The notes beneath the pieces were generated by a model. That model was given only the letters and a program-made list of their open reading frames with translations. It was not told the origin of the DNA and did not search any database. Both the position numbers and the translations under genes were made by a program. A DNA stretch of 64,000 nt from Pseudomonas fluorescens (GTDB lineage: Bacteria; Pseudomonadota; Gammaproteobacteria; Pseudomonadales; Pseudomonadaceae): contig NZ_KZ478012.1 in the NCBI RefSeq assembly GCF_002837185.1, positions 1 to 64,000 on the forward strand, read 5' to 3'. Numbering within the stretch: the stretch's first letter is position 1; each line of letters begins with the position of its first letter. This document shows, in pieces, positions 1 through 8,626 of this stretch.

Positions 1-1189
1 TACGCTGCGTCTTGTTACGCACCATCGGCACCGGGTTCGAAACCAGATGCTCGCCAGCCTGCAACGGCGCCACCGGCACTGCCTTGATCGGCGTCGCCGC
101 ACTGCTCAGCAGCACCGGCTTGAGCGCTTCGCCATGCCCCACCAGGCGAACGTTCCCGAACTGCTCGGCTATCTGCTCCAGCCACCTGCGCACCCGGCGC
201 GACTTGATGCCAGCCAGCACTTTCGTGCTCATGCGCACCACAATACCCATGCCGCCCGTCGCCAGGCCCAGTAACAGATTGATGACGACCTCGGCGCCAA
301 TCTCGCCCAGCATTTCGTTCATATAGGGCGGTGGCAGCATCCGCATCCAGCTGACCAGCGCCGCCAGGTGAATGAACAGCAAAGGCTCGTCGCTCAGCAC
401 CAGCAGACCCTTGGCGAGCGTCTCGGCACTTAACGTCAGTAATTTTTCAAACTCGTCTTGGGAAAAGTAGTGCAGCAGCTTTTCAGCATTGGCCAGGGGG
501 GCTGACAGCCACTGAAATAACTGCTCTACGTCGTCCCAGATTGAGTAAAGGGAGTCGCTGAAACCTCGGGCATAGGCGCCGTACAGCGAAAGGTAGCGTT
601 CGAGGAAGTTTGCCTCGGAGTACCCCTTCCACAGGGGTTCGAAAGTGGTCCCCCACTCACTGCGCAACCAGCCTTCCAGTGACGCAATGACCGACTGATA
701 AGAGGCGTACAGCGCCTTGAAATGCTGCGAAGAAACGTCGGGGTAGAAACTGACTCGGTACTTCTGGTTGCGATCACACTCGGTGATTTCCAGAATGCCG
801 CTGGGACCGATGGTCTTATGGATAGGGGCCCCCAGCGGACCGCCGTCTGGATCGATGCGCTGCACCACGACCGGTGTGTTGCCGATCGGCACGAACCGCG
901 AACTCTGGAACATATGCACCAGGGTCAACGTGCCGTTGGCTGTACACGTGGCGACCGTGCTGCTGGGAAAGAGGGACCGATTGATCGGCGCTACGAGCGC
1001 CACTTCTTCTCCCACCTTGAACACTTGCTCGACATTCAGTGCCGAGAAGCTGAAAAAGCTTTCAGCCCAGGTGTCGTATGGGTGCAGGCATCCCCGGAAA
1101 TCGCTGAGGATGGATTCGACGTCCCGCGTCTTTGCATCCATCGCGGCCAACACCAGGAAGCCAATGGCTTGGCTGGTTGCGTCGATCAT
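1..1189 (-). CDS. Rhs-family polymorphic toxin, N-terminal part (cut by window edge)
   Basis: The minus frame is open from an ATG at 1189 to the left edge (about 396 codons). It begins MIDATSQAIGFLVLAAMDAK. Around residues 290-330 there is a hydrophobic stretch (INLLLGLATGGMGIVVRM), and the visible end reads HLVSNPVPMVRNKTQR, the kind of linker that precedes the Rhs repeat core in Pseudomonas Rhs proteins. Those proteins are T6SS-delivered or contact-dependent effectors with a variable toxic C terminus; neither the repeats nor the toxin tip is inside the window. An AGGG lies about 9 bases before the start. A short open stretch in another frame ends in an ATGA overlap with this start, but I see no gene in it. 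The Rhs assignment comes from remembered family patterns, not a search. Confidence 0.68.
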   Translation of the reverse strand, partial: MIDATSQAIGFLVLAAMDAKTRDVESILSDFRGCLHPYDTWAESFFSFSALNVEQVFKVGEEVALVAPINRSLFPSSTVATCTANGTLTLVHMFQSSRFVPIGNTPVVVQRIDPDGGPLGAPIHKTIGPSGILEITECDRNQKYRVSFYPDVSSQHFKALYASYQSVIASLEGWLRSEWGTTFEPLWKGYSEANFLERYLSLYGAYARGFSDSLYSIWDDVEQLFQWLSAPLANAEKLLHYFSQDEFEKLLTLSAETLAKGLLVLSDEPLLFIHLAALVSWMRMLPPPYMNEMLGEIGAEVVINLLLGLATGGMGIVVRMSTKVLAGIKSRRVRRWLEQIAEQFGNVRLVGHGEALKPVLLSSAATPIKAVPVAPLQAGEHLVSNPVPMVRNKTQR

Positions 1190-1424
1190 GGGTGAGCCCT
1201 GTCGATCAGGGCTTTAACCGGAAAAACCATCTGCAATCCCTCGCACTGTTTGATCAGGCGAGGGACTTTGCAGCGGTTCTCGGGGCGGCGGAGTAGAGCT
1301 TATCCGACACTTATGTGGGAAGTTTCAGCCAGAGCCGCATCCAGTTCGGCATACCCGCGAACCCCGGTTAGACTTGCCTGTCGATATCCCCATCGCCCGA
1401 CCCGCCGTCTACCAAGGAAGCCTT

Positions 1425-2498
1425 ATGTATTCAAGCCGCCTGATTCTCTGCCTCGCAACGTTGCTGGTGCTGGCCGGTTGCTCCACCTCACGCGGCCCGC
1501 AGCAACCCGAGCGCAGCGAGGCCGAGGTGAAGACGCAGATCGTGCGCCTGCTGCCGGCCAAGGTCGCGGACCGCGAAGGTTGGGCCCAGGATATCTACAC
1601 CGCGTTCGACACCCAGAAGATCTACCCCAGCACCGAAAACATCTGCGCCGTACTGGCGGTGACCGAGCAGGAGTCTACTTTTCAGGTCGACCCACCGGTG
1701 CCGGGCATGGGCAAGATCGCCCAGGATGAAATCCTGCGGCGTGCCGGGAAGGTTCATGTGCCGGCGTTTGTCGTGCGCAGCGCTTTGCAATTGCGTTCGC
1801 CCAGCGGCAAAACCTACGCCGAGCGTTTGAATGCCGCGCGCACCGAGAAGGACCTGAGCGGGATCTTCGACGATTTCATCAGCGTCGTGCCGCTGGGCAA
1901 CACACTGTTCGGCGGCTTCAACCCGGTGCACACCGCCGGCCCGATGCAGGTCAGCATCGACTTTGCGCAGAAACAGGCGCGGGGTTATCCCTATCCGGTG
2001 GACGGTACGATTCGCCGCGAAGTGTTCACTCGACGTGGCGGCATGTACTTTGGTATCGCCCATCTGCTGGGTTACCCGGTCAGCTATGACCAGCCGCTGT
2101 ATCGCTTCGCCGATTTCAATGCGGGTTGGTACGCCAGCCGCAATGCCGCGTTCCAGGCCGCTGTCAGCCGTGCTTCAGGCACCGAACTGGCGCTGGATGG
2201 GGATTTGATTCGCTATGGTTCGTTGCTGCCCGGCACCACTGAGCTGGCGGTGCGTTCGCTGGGGGCGAAATTGGATATGCGCAACCCGAGCATTCGCAGC
2301 CAACTGGAGCAAGGCGATGCGTTGGACTTCGAGGACACCACCCTCTACAAGCGCGTGTTCGCCCTGGCCGGCAAGCCGCTGCCGCGGGCGATCCTGCCGG
2401 GCATCGTGCTCAAGAGCCCGAAGATCACCCGAAACCTGACCACGGCGTGGTTTGCAAAGCGGGTGGATGAGCGGTATCAGCGTTGTATGAAGCGCTGA
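1425..2498 (+). CDS. DUF1615 family lipoprotein
   Basis: This 357-residue protein starts with a lipoprotein signal (MYSSRLILCLATLLVLAGCS); Cys18 would be the lipidated residue. I chose the ATG at 1425 rather than an upstream one because AAGGAAG lies just before it and the signal peptide starts there. The mature part matches the DUF1615 family: an early segment reading LLPAKVADREGW, then AVTEQESTFQVDPPVPG, whose Glu sits where a lysozyme-like fold would place its catalytic acid, and later AGPMQVSIDFAQ. A peptidoglycan-lysis role has been suggested for such folds, but no activity can be read from sequence. The gene stands alone and ends before a shared bidirectional terminator. Confidence in the family is high; the function is unknown. 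Confidence 0.85.
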   Translation: MYSSRLILCLATLLVLAGCSTSRGPQQPERSEAEVKTQIVRLLPAKVADREGWAQDIYTAFDTQKIYPSTENICAVLAVTEQESTFQVDPPVPGMGKIAQDEILRRAGKVHVPAFVVRSALQLRSPSGKTYAERLNAARTEKDLSGIFDDFISVVPLGNTLFGGFNPVHTAGPMQVSIDFAQKQARGYPYPVDGTIRREVFTRRGGMYFGIAHLLGYPVSYDQPLYRFADFNAGWYASRNAAFQAAVSRASGTELALDGDLIRYGSLLPGTTELAVRSLGAKLDMRNPSIRSQLEQGDALDFEDTTLYKRVFALAGKPLPRAILPGIVLKSPKITRNLTTAWFAKRVDERYQRCMKR

Positions 2499-2553
2499 TT
2501 TCTTGCGGCGTTTGATCGTTCCCACGCAAGGGCACTATCAATCTCGGATAAAG

Positions 2554-2586
2554 AAAAGGCCCGGTTTTCGTGGAACCGGGCCTTTT
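2554..2586. terminator. Bidirectional intrinsic terminator
   Basis: A perfect 13-bp stem (AAAAGGCCCGGTT at 2554-2566 against AACCGGGCCTTTT at 2574-2586) closes a 7-base loop. The A-run on one side and T-run on the other give a U-tract in both directions, which suits the convergent DUF1615 and thiolase genes on either side. Confidence 0.92.
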
Positions 2587-2605
2587 CCGTGTTGCTCTTG
2601 GATCA

Positions 2606-3787
<1,182 letters not shown>

Positions 3788-3798
3788 GGAATCTGTCC

Positions 3799-4458
3799 TC
3801 ACTGGAAATGCATTTCTGGAACGTGGTCCGGGACGATCAGTTTACCGGCGGTCTTGCTGACAATCTCTTCAACGCTGACGCCAGGTGCGCGTTCCTTGAG
3901 GACAAAAGCGCCATTTTCGATTTCCAGGTAGGCCAGGTCCGTCAGCACACGCTTGATGCAGTGGGCGCCGGTCAGCGGCAGGCTGCACTGGCTGAGCAAT
4001 TTCGACTCACCGTCCTTGGACGCATGGGTCATGATCACGATGATATTTTCCGCACCGGCCACCAGGTCCATCGCGCCGCCCATACCCTTGACCAACTTGC
4101 CGGGGATCATCCACGAGGCGATGTTGCCTTGTACGTCGACTTCGAAGGCGCCGAGTACAGTGAGGTCGACGTGGCCGCCGCGAATCATCGCGAAGGACTC
4201 GGCGGAGGAGAAAATCGAGGCGCCGATGCGCGCGGTGACGGTTTGTTTGCCGGCGTTGATCATGTCGGCGTCAATGGTGTCTTCAGTCGGGAACGGTCCC
4301 ATGCCGAGCAGGCCATTCTCCGATTGCAGCATCACTTCCATGCCTTCGGGAATGTAGTTGGCCACCAGGGTTGGAATGCCGATGCCGAGGTTGACGTAGA
4401 AACCGTCCTGCATTTCGCGGGCGACGCGTTGAGCCATTTGTTCGCGGGTAAGAGCCAT
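3799..4458 (-). CDS. 3-oxoacid CoA-transferase subunit B
   Basis: This 219-residue beta subunit carries the catalytic motif SENGLLGMGP near residue 52; its Glu forms the covalent glutamyl-CoA intermediate in this enzyme class. GMGGAMDLVAGA is a second typical block. With subunit A it moves CoA from succinyl-CoA or acetyl-CoA to acetoacetate. The start has AAGAGGAATCAACC upstream. It lies 31 bases after subunit A and 11 bases before the thiolase, so the three genes are almost surely co-transcribed. The substrate (acetoacetate or a longer 3-oxoacid) cannot be fixed from sequence. Names in use are atoA or scoB. Confidence 0.93.
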   Translation of the reverse strand: MALTREQMAQRVAREMQDGFYVNLGIGIPTLVANYIPEGMEVMLQSENGLLGMGPFPTEDTIDADMINAGKQTVTARIGASIFSSAESFAMIRGGHVDLTVLGAFEVDVQGNIASWMIPGKLVKGMGGAMDLVAGAENIIVIMTHASKDGESKLLSQCSLPLTGAHCIKRVLTDLAYLEIENGAFVLKERAPGVSVEEIVSKTAGKLIVPDHVPEMHFQ

Positions 4459-4489
4459 GGTTGATTCCTCTTATTGTTCTGGACGTGGA

Positions 4490-5188
4490 TTATTTGCGGA
4501 CAGTGCGCTGTTCGATGCGCTTCTCGAAGGTGCCGCAGATGATCCGGTCGACGTAGATGCCAGGGGTGTGGATCTGCGCCGGGTCCAGTTCGCCCGGTTC
4601 GACGATTTCCTCGACTTCGACTACGGTGATTTTGCCGGCGGTGGCGGCCAGCGGGTTGAAGTTCTGGGCGGTGTGACGATAGATGACGTTGCCGAAGTGG
4701 TCGGCTTTCCAGCCTTTGACGATAGCGAAGTCACCGGTGATGGACTCTTCCATCAGGTAGGGGCGACCGTTGAACTCGCGGGTTTCCTTGCCTTCGGCGA
4801 CAGGGGTACCGACGCCGGTGGCAGTGAAGAAGGCCGGGATGCCGGCACCGCCTGCACGCATTTTTTCCGCGAGGGTGCCCTGGGGGGTCAGTACCACTTC
4901 GATTTCGCCGCTGAGCAACTGCTTTTCGAACAGGGCATTTTCGCCCACGTAGGAAGCGATCACTTTGCGGATCTGCTTTTCTTCCAGCAGCACGCCCAGG
5001 CCGAAACCGTCGACGCCGCAGTTGTTGGACACTACGGTCAGGTCACGGGTGCCTTTGCGCTTGATCTCGGCGATGAGGTTTTCTGGAATGCCGCACAGGC
5101 CAAACCCGCCGGAGAGTATGGTCATGCCGTCTTTCAGGCCTGCCAGCGCTTCTTCGTAGGACGCCACGCGCTTATCGAAACCTGCCAT
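4490..5188 (-). CDS. 3-oxoacid CoA-transferase subunit A
   Basis: This 232-residue alpha subunit starts MAGFDKRVASYEEAL and contains the CoA-binding glycine loop ILSGGFGLCGIPENLI near residue 24. The ATG at 5188 is preferred over one 33 bases upstream because AAGAGGTGCAT sits directly before it and the conserved N terminus starts there. It is the first gene of the operon followed by subunit B and thiolase. A LysR gene is transcribed away from it across about 190 bases, so this operon is the likely target of that regulator. Names in use are atoD or scoA. Confidence 0.93.
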   Translation of the reverse strand: MAGFDKRVASYEEALAGLKDGMTILSGGFGLCGIPENLIAEIKRKGTRDLTVVSNNCGVDGFGLGVLLEEKQIRKVIASYVGENALFEKQLLSGEIEVVLTPQGTLAEKMRAGGAGIPAFFTATGVGTPVAEGKETREFNGRPYLMEESITGDFAIVKGWKADHFGNVIYRHTAQNFNPLAATAGKITVVEVEEIVEPGELDPAQIHTPGIYVDRIICGTFEKRIEQRTVRK

Positions 5189-5376
5189 ATGCACCTCTTT
5201 TATTGTTAGTGGGCCAGCCAATGGATTGAGTGTTGCGCTGAAGGATTGATTTGTTAAGTTGTTTTTTAAGGTTGATTGGTTTGGAAAACAGCATAATCAG
5301 CCTCAAGCCGCAAGCTTCAAGCCTAGTCGGCCACTGCTTTGACTTGCAGCTTTCAACTTGTCGCTTGGAGCTTCCT

Positions 5377-6279
5377 ATGACCATTAAACAAATGCGTGCC
5401 TTCCTGGCCGTGGCCCAGAGCCTGAGTTTTGCCGCTGCATGTGAGCGTCTGCACCTGTCCCAGTCGGCGCTGAGCCTGACGATCAAAGGCCTGGAAGAAG
5501 GGTTGGGCGGGCGCCTGTTCAGCCGTAATACACGCAATGTCGCGCTGACGCCCGAAGGCGAATCACTGTTGCCGCTGGCGCGTCGATTGATTGCCGACTG
5601 GGACAACGCCGAGGACGAGCTGCGCCAACGCTTCACCCTGCAACGCGGGCGTGTGACGGTGGCGGCGATGCCGTCATTTGCCGGCAACCTGCTGCCACCG
5701 ATTCTGAAGATATTCCGCGCGCGTTACCCTCAGGTGAACGTGACGGTGCATGACCTGATCAACGAGCACGTGCTGGAGATGGTGCGCGACCGCCAGGTGG
5801 AACTGGGCGTGGCGTTCCAGCCGTCCGACGGTTCGTCACTGGCGTTCACGCCGTTGTACCTGGACCGGTTTATCGCAGTGGTGCCGGGAGATTCGCCTTT
5901 GGCGCGATTGGCTGAGGTCGACTGGAAAAGCCTGCTGGAGCAACCCTTCATTACTCTCCAGCGTCCATCGACGGTCCGGGTCATGCTCGAAGAGCACTTG
6001 GGCGCGTTGCAGATGAACCTGCCCGTGGCGTTGGAAAGCCATCAATTGGCTACGGTGGGCAAGATGGTTGCCAGCGGCTTGGGCGTCAGCGCTGTGCCGG
6101 CGTTATGCGCACGGCAGATGGAGGAGGCGGGCGCCCATTGCATCACCTTGACCGGCCCGGTAATCGAGCGGCCCATTGGCGTACTGACCAAACCGGGGCA
6201 TGAGCTTTCGGCAGCGGCGCAGGTGCTGTTCGATATCTTTAAAGATGAAGCGGGGAAGGGGCGGTTTCCAACTTTCTGA
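5377..6279 (+). CDS. LysR-type regulator next to the CoA-transferase operon
   Basis: This 300-residue protein has the LysR N-terminal winged helix (MTIKQMRAFLAVAQSLSF, then LHLSQSALSLTIKGLEEGL as recognition helix and wing), followed by a periplasmic-binding-protein-like effector domain from about residue 90 (RVTVAAMPSFAGNLLPPIL). The start at 5377 has TTGGAG eight bases upstream; the longer open frame would add 42 residues that read through an AAGCTTCAAG repeat, so I rejected it. Divergent from the ketone-body genes, it probably senses a metabolite of that pathway, but the inducer is unknown. A terminator hairpin follows at 6295. Confidence 0.87.
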   Translation: MTIKQMRAFLAVAQSLSFAAACERLHLSQSALSLTIKGLEEGLGGRLFSRNTRNVALTPEGESLLPLARRLIADWDNAEDELRQRFTLQRGRVTVAAMPSFAGNLLPPILKIFRARYPQVNVTVHDLINEHVLEMVRDRQVELGVAFQPSDGSSLAFTPLYLDRFIAVVPGDSPLARLAEVDWKSLLEQPFITLQRPSTVRVMLEEHLGALQMNLPVALESHQLATVGKMVASGLGVSAVPALCARQMEEAGAHCITLTGPVIERPIGVLTKPGHELSAAAQVLFDIFKDEAGKGRFPTF

Positions 6280-6294
6280 ATACGCCACGAACAA

Positions 6295-6326
6295 AAAGTG
6301 GGGGCCGGCAAGCCAGCCCCCACTTT
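6295..6326. terminator. Terminator hairpin between convergent genes
   Basis: AAAGTGGGGGC (6295-6305) pairs perfectly with GCCCCCACTTT (6316-6326) around a 10-base loop. On the minus strand it is followed by TTTTTGT, a good U-tract for the small gene at 6341-6670; read rightwards it also ends the LysR transcript, with a weaker tract. Confidence 0.85.
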
Positions 6327-6340
6327 AGAACAACAACGAC

Positions 6341-6670
6341 TCAGTAGTAACGATCAATCACTTTAACTTGCGAGCTGTCTTTGAAAGAAGCCCAGGCATT
6401 GTTAAGTGTGTCGAACACCTGCTCGATAAAGTTGCGATCGGCCGCCGCTTTCTTGCCGACATAACCCTGGCCGCGACGGTACATCTTCAGGCGCGCCGCC
6501 AGTTCACGGTGATTGCGGTCGAATTCGGCTTCTTCGGTGTGGGGCGCCACGCAGTCAAGTTGAACTTCACCCGATTTGCCAATCCACAGGATATGGTCGT
6601 CGAGTGTGTCTTTCTGCGCGGCGAACATCTCAGCCAATTCATCGATAGTGGGTTGGTTGTTCAGATTCAT
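6341..6670 (-). CDS. Conserved hypothetical protein, 109 residues
   Basis: A soluble acidic 109-residue protein that starts MNLNNQPTIDELAEMFAAQ. I do not recognise a family. It is hydrophilic and predicted mostly helical, with no signal peptide or membrane segment. One segment reads DDHILWIGKSGEVQLDCV, and the C terminus NNAWASFKDSSQVKVIDRYY. AGGGGCTTACAC lies upstream (AGGGG about 8 bases from ATG). Codon use matches the neighbouring chromosome and a terminator follows, which supports a real, monocistronic gene. Function unknown. Confidence 0.72.
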   Translation of the reverse strand: MNLNNQPTIDELAEMFAAQKDTLDDHILWIGKSGEVQLDCVAPHTEEAEFDRNHRELAARLKMYRRGQGYVGKKAAADRNFIEQVFDTLNNAWASFKDSSQVKVIDRYY

Positions 6671-7203
6671 GTGTAAGCCCCTTGACCAGTTGGCGATCTA
6701 TCAATTGATTCGTTGAAAACTTCAAAGTTGTCTCCGGCTCAGAAAACCGGGCGTCAGTGACGGTCTGCCAAATACGGGCAGGGTCGTGAACCGAAGCATG
6801 TAGTTTTGCTGATGAACCGCTACGCAATGCATTCATAACGAAGACAAGCAGCGCTTTAGCTCCTTGTACCGTTCCCTTTCCGGGCCAGTCAGCTTCATCA
6901 ATCTGCCTTGTGGGCAGTGCACATCCGGGAAAACAGCTCGGCGGTCAGACGAGCCTGTTCAAAACGCGTGTTACCAACACTCCCGATCCGGGAGACGTCT
7001 CGATAATGCAAGGACAAAAAGCTTACGTCAACGATTATGTAGTGATTATTTTAAGGCACTACATAAAACGCTGTGGGGGCGGGAAGATGCAGGAAAAACG
7101 TGACTTGGGCGTCATTTTTCGTGCGGTGGGTCGCGTGATAGCGTTTAGTGAAGTGGATAAGTTGCACGCGGCGCCTGTGGGTTTTTCGCGAGCAAGCTCG
7201 CTC
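6671..7203. other. 533-base gene-free interval with a long palindrome and a REP
   Basis: No convincing gene. The part from about 6990 to 7075 is AT-rich compared with its surroundings. It contains a perfect 10-bp inverted repeat, TTATGTAGTG (7035-7044) and CACTACATAA (7057-7066), with a 12-base AT-rich spacer. The right end (about 7175-7206) is a REP-type palindrome. Short open frames cross this interval in several frames but have no ribosome-binding site or coding bias. Confidence 0.6.
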
Positions 7204-7206
7204 CTA
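7175..7206. repeat. REP element (GCGAGCAAGCTCGCTCC type)
   Basis: The segment TTTTTCGCGAGCAAGCTCGC followed by TCCTACA contains the CGAGC/GCTCG palindrome that is a common extragenic repeat in P. fluorescens. It abuts the end of the sirtuin gene and may double as its 3' hairpin. Confidence 0.75.
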
Positions 7207-8046
7207 CAGCCGCTCGACCAGCAGAGGTAGCAATTGCTCACACTGCGCTTCGATCTTTACCTGCAGCAGCTCATCCCCGCGGGTCTTGCCCAGGTTGATG
7301 GCAATCACCGGCTTGCCCTGTTCCACCATTGCCTTGCACAGGCGAAAGGCCGAATAAGCCATCAGCGATGAACCCACGACCAGCAGCCCCTCGGCATCGT
7401 GCACAGCAGCCATGGCGCTGGCTGCGGTAGCAGGTGCCACGTTTTCACCAAAAAACACCACGTCCGGTTTCAGCCGTTGCCCCTCGCAATGGGGGCAGCA
7501 TGGGACCTGGAAGCGCTCCTCGAAAACAGGGTCGAGCAAGGTATCGCCGTCAGGCGCTTGCACCGCATGGACGTGCGCGAAGTGTGGGTTGTCGATTTCC
7601 ATCTGCCGCTGGATCACGTCGCGTCCGCTACGCTGCTGGCAATCCAGGCACAGCACCCGGTGCAAGCTGCCATGCAACTCGATCACATCGTGGCTGCCGG
7701 CCTGATCGTGCAGCGTGTCGACGTTTTGCGTGATCAGGCCACTGATGATCCCCCTTTGCTGTAGGGTCGCCAGGGCCTGATGCGCCTTGTTCGGCCGGGC
7801 AAGGCGCACCCGTGGCCAACCCAGCATAGCCCTGGCCCAATAACGGCGGCGTGCTTGCGCGGTGGCGAGGAAGTCCTGGTACATCATCGGCGCTTTGCCC
7901 CGGCGCACTCCGTCGCTGTCACGGTAGTCGGGGATGCCCGACGAGGTGCTGATGCCCGCACCGGTCAGCACCAGGAAGCGCTTTTCGGCCATCGCCCGAT
8001 GCAGCGTGTCGAGGTGGTCTGCTTGATGTTCCAGCGTGTCGAGCAT
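7204..8046 (-). CDS. NAD-dependent protein deacylase, sirtuin family
   Basis: This 280-residue sirtuin has the Rossmann NAD motif LTGAGISTSSGIPDYRDSDG (from residue 27), the TQNVDTLHDQAG motif, the catalytic His in IELHGSLH, a zinc site formed by VLCLDC and later CCPHC, and the second NAD-binding block VVGSSLMAYSAFRL. The GIPDYR form fits class II (SIRT4-like) sirtuins, which remove lysine acyl groups and often prefer lipoyl or longer acyl chains over acetyl; that substrate inference is from the class only. It probably acts in the cytoplasm. It starts nine bases from the end of the CBS gene, so the two genes are read together with the CBS gene first. Confidence 0.92.
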   Translation of the reverse strand: MLDTLEHQADHLDTLHRAMAEKRFLVLTGAGISTSSGIPDYRDSDGVRRGKAPMMYQDFLATAQARRRYWARAMLGWPRVRLARPNKAHQALATLQQRGIISGLITQNVDTLHDQAGSHDVIELHGSLHRVLCLDCQQRSGRDVIQRQMEIDNPHFAHVHAVQAPDGDTLLDPVFEERFQVPCCPHCEGQRLKPDVVFFGENVAPATAASAMAAVHDAEGLLVVGSSLMAYSAFRLCKAMVEQGKPVIAINLGKTRGDELLQVKIEAQCEQLLPLLVERL

Positions 8047-8054
8047 GGGATCTC

Positions 8055-8495
8055 CTATTCGCCGCGGATGTACTGCTCCAGCTGTTTGATCAAGGCGTCT
8101 TGTTCAGCAATGGCTTCCTTGACCAGGTCGCCGATGGACAACAGGCCGAGCAGTTTGCCGTCTTCGACGACCGGAAGGTGGCGCAGGTGACTGTCGGTCA
8201 TGATGTTCATGCACGCCTCGACCGTTTTGTGGGTATCTACGGTGATGACCGGGGAGCTCATCACGTCGTCAACGCGGGTGGTCACCGACGACAGCCCCTT
8301 GAGGATGAGTTTACGTGCGTAATCGCGCTCGCTGATGATCCCCACCACTGCGCCGTCCCTGACCACTGGCAAAGCCCCGACGTTTTTCTCGGACATGCGC
8401 ACCAGCGCTTCAAACACGGTGTGGTCCCACTGGATGGTGTGGACGTCCTGGTTCTTCTGGTCCTTGGCTTTGAGCAATTCTGCGACGGTTTTCAT
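8055..8495 (-). CDS. CBS-domain pair protein
   Basis: This 146-residue protein consists almost only of two CBS motifs (about residues 10-65 and 75-135) with typical blocks VGALPVVRDGAVVGIISERD and LRHLPVVEDGKLLGLLSIGD. Such pairs bind adenosyl ligands (AMP, ATP, SAM, NADH) and act as energy sensors. I prefer the ATG at 8495 (MKTVAELLKAK) over a GTG nine bases earlier, because CCGGAG is at the correct distance only from the ATG. It lies just upstream of the sirtuin gene on the same strand; an adenine-nucleotide sensor beside an NAD-consuming deacylase is suggestive but not proof of a link. Confidence 0.9.
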   Translation of the reverse strand: MKTVAELLKAKDQKNQDVHTIQWDHTVFEALVRMSEKNVGALPVVRDGAVVGIISERDYARKLILKGLSSVTTRVDDVMSSPVITVDTHKTVEACMNIMTDSHLRHLPVVEDGKLLGLLSIGDLVKEAIAEQDALIKQLEQYIRGE

Positions 8496-8626
8496 GGCGG
8501 CCACTCCGGTGTTGTTGTTAGGTAGTCAGCTATCCCCTACAGAATCCTAGACGCACTACGTTGCAGCAAGGTCCAAAGCGGCGTTAAACCCGTCGAAAAG
8601 CGTCATTCGCCGGATTATTTTGCACT

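Noticed and set aside
526..777. 83-codon minus-strand open frame near the left edge
   Set aside because: It is a different frame within the larger Rhs-type gene and has no coding signature of its own.
6910..7230. 106-codon plus-strand frame in the 6671-7203 gap
   Set aside because: It crosses the palindrome and the REP, lacks a ribosome-binding site and ends inside the sirtuin gene on the other strand.
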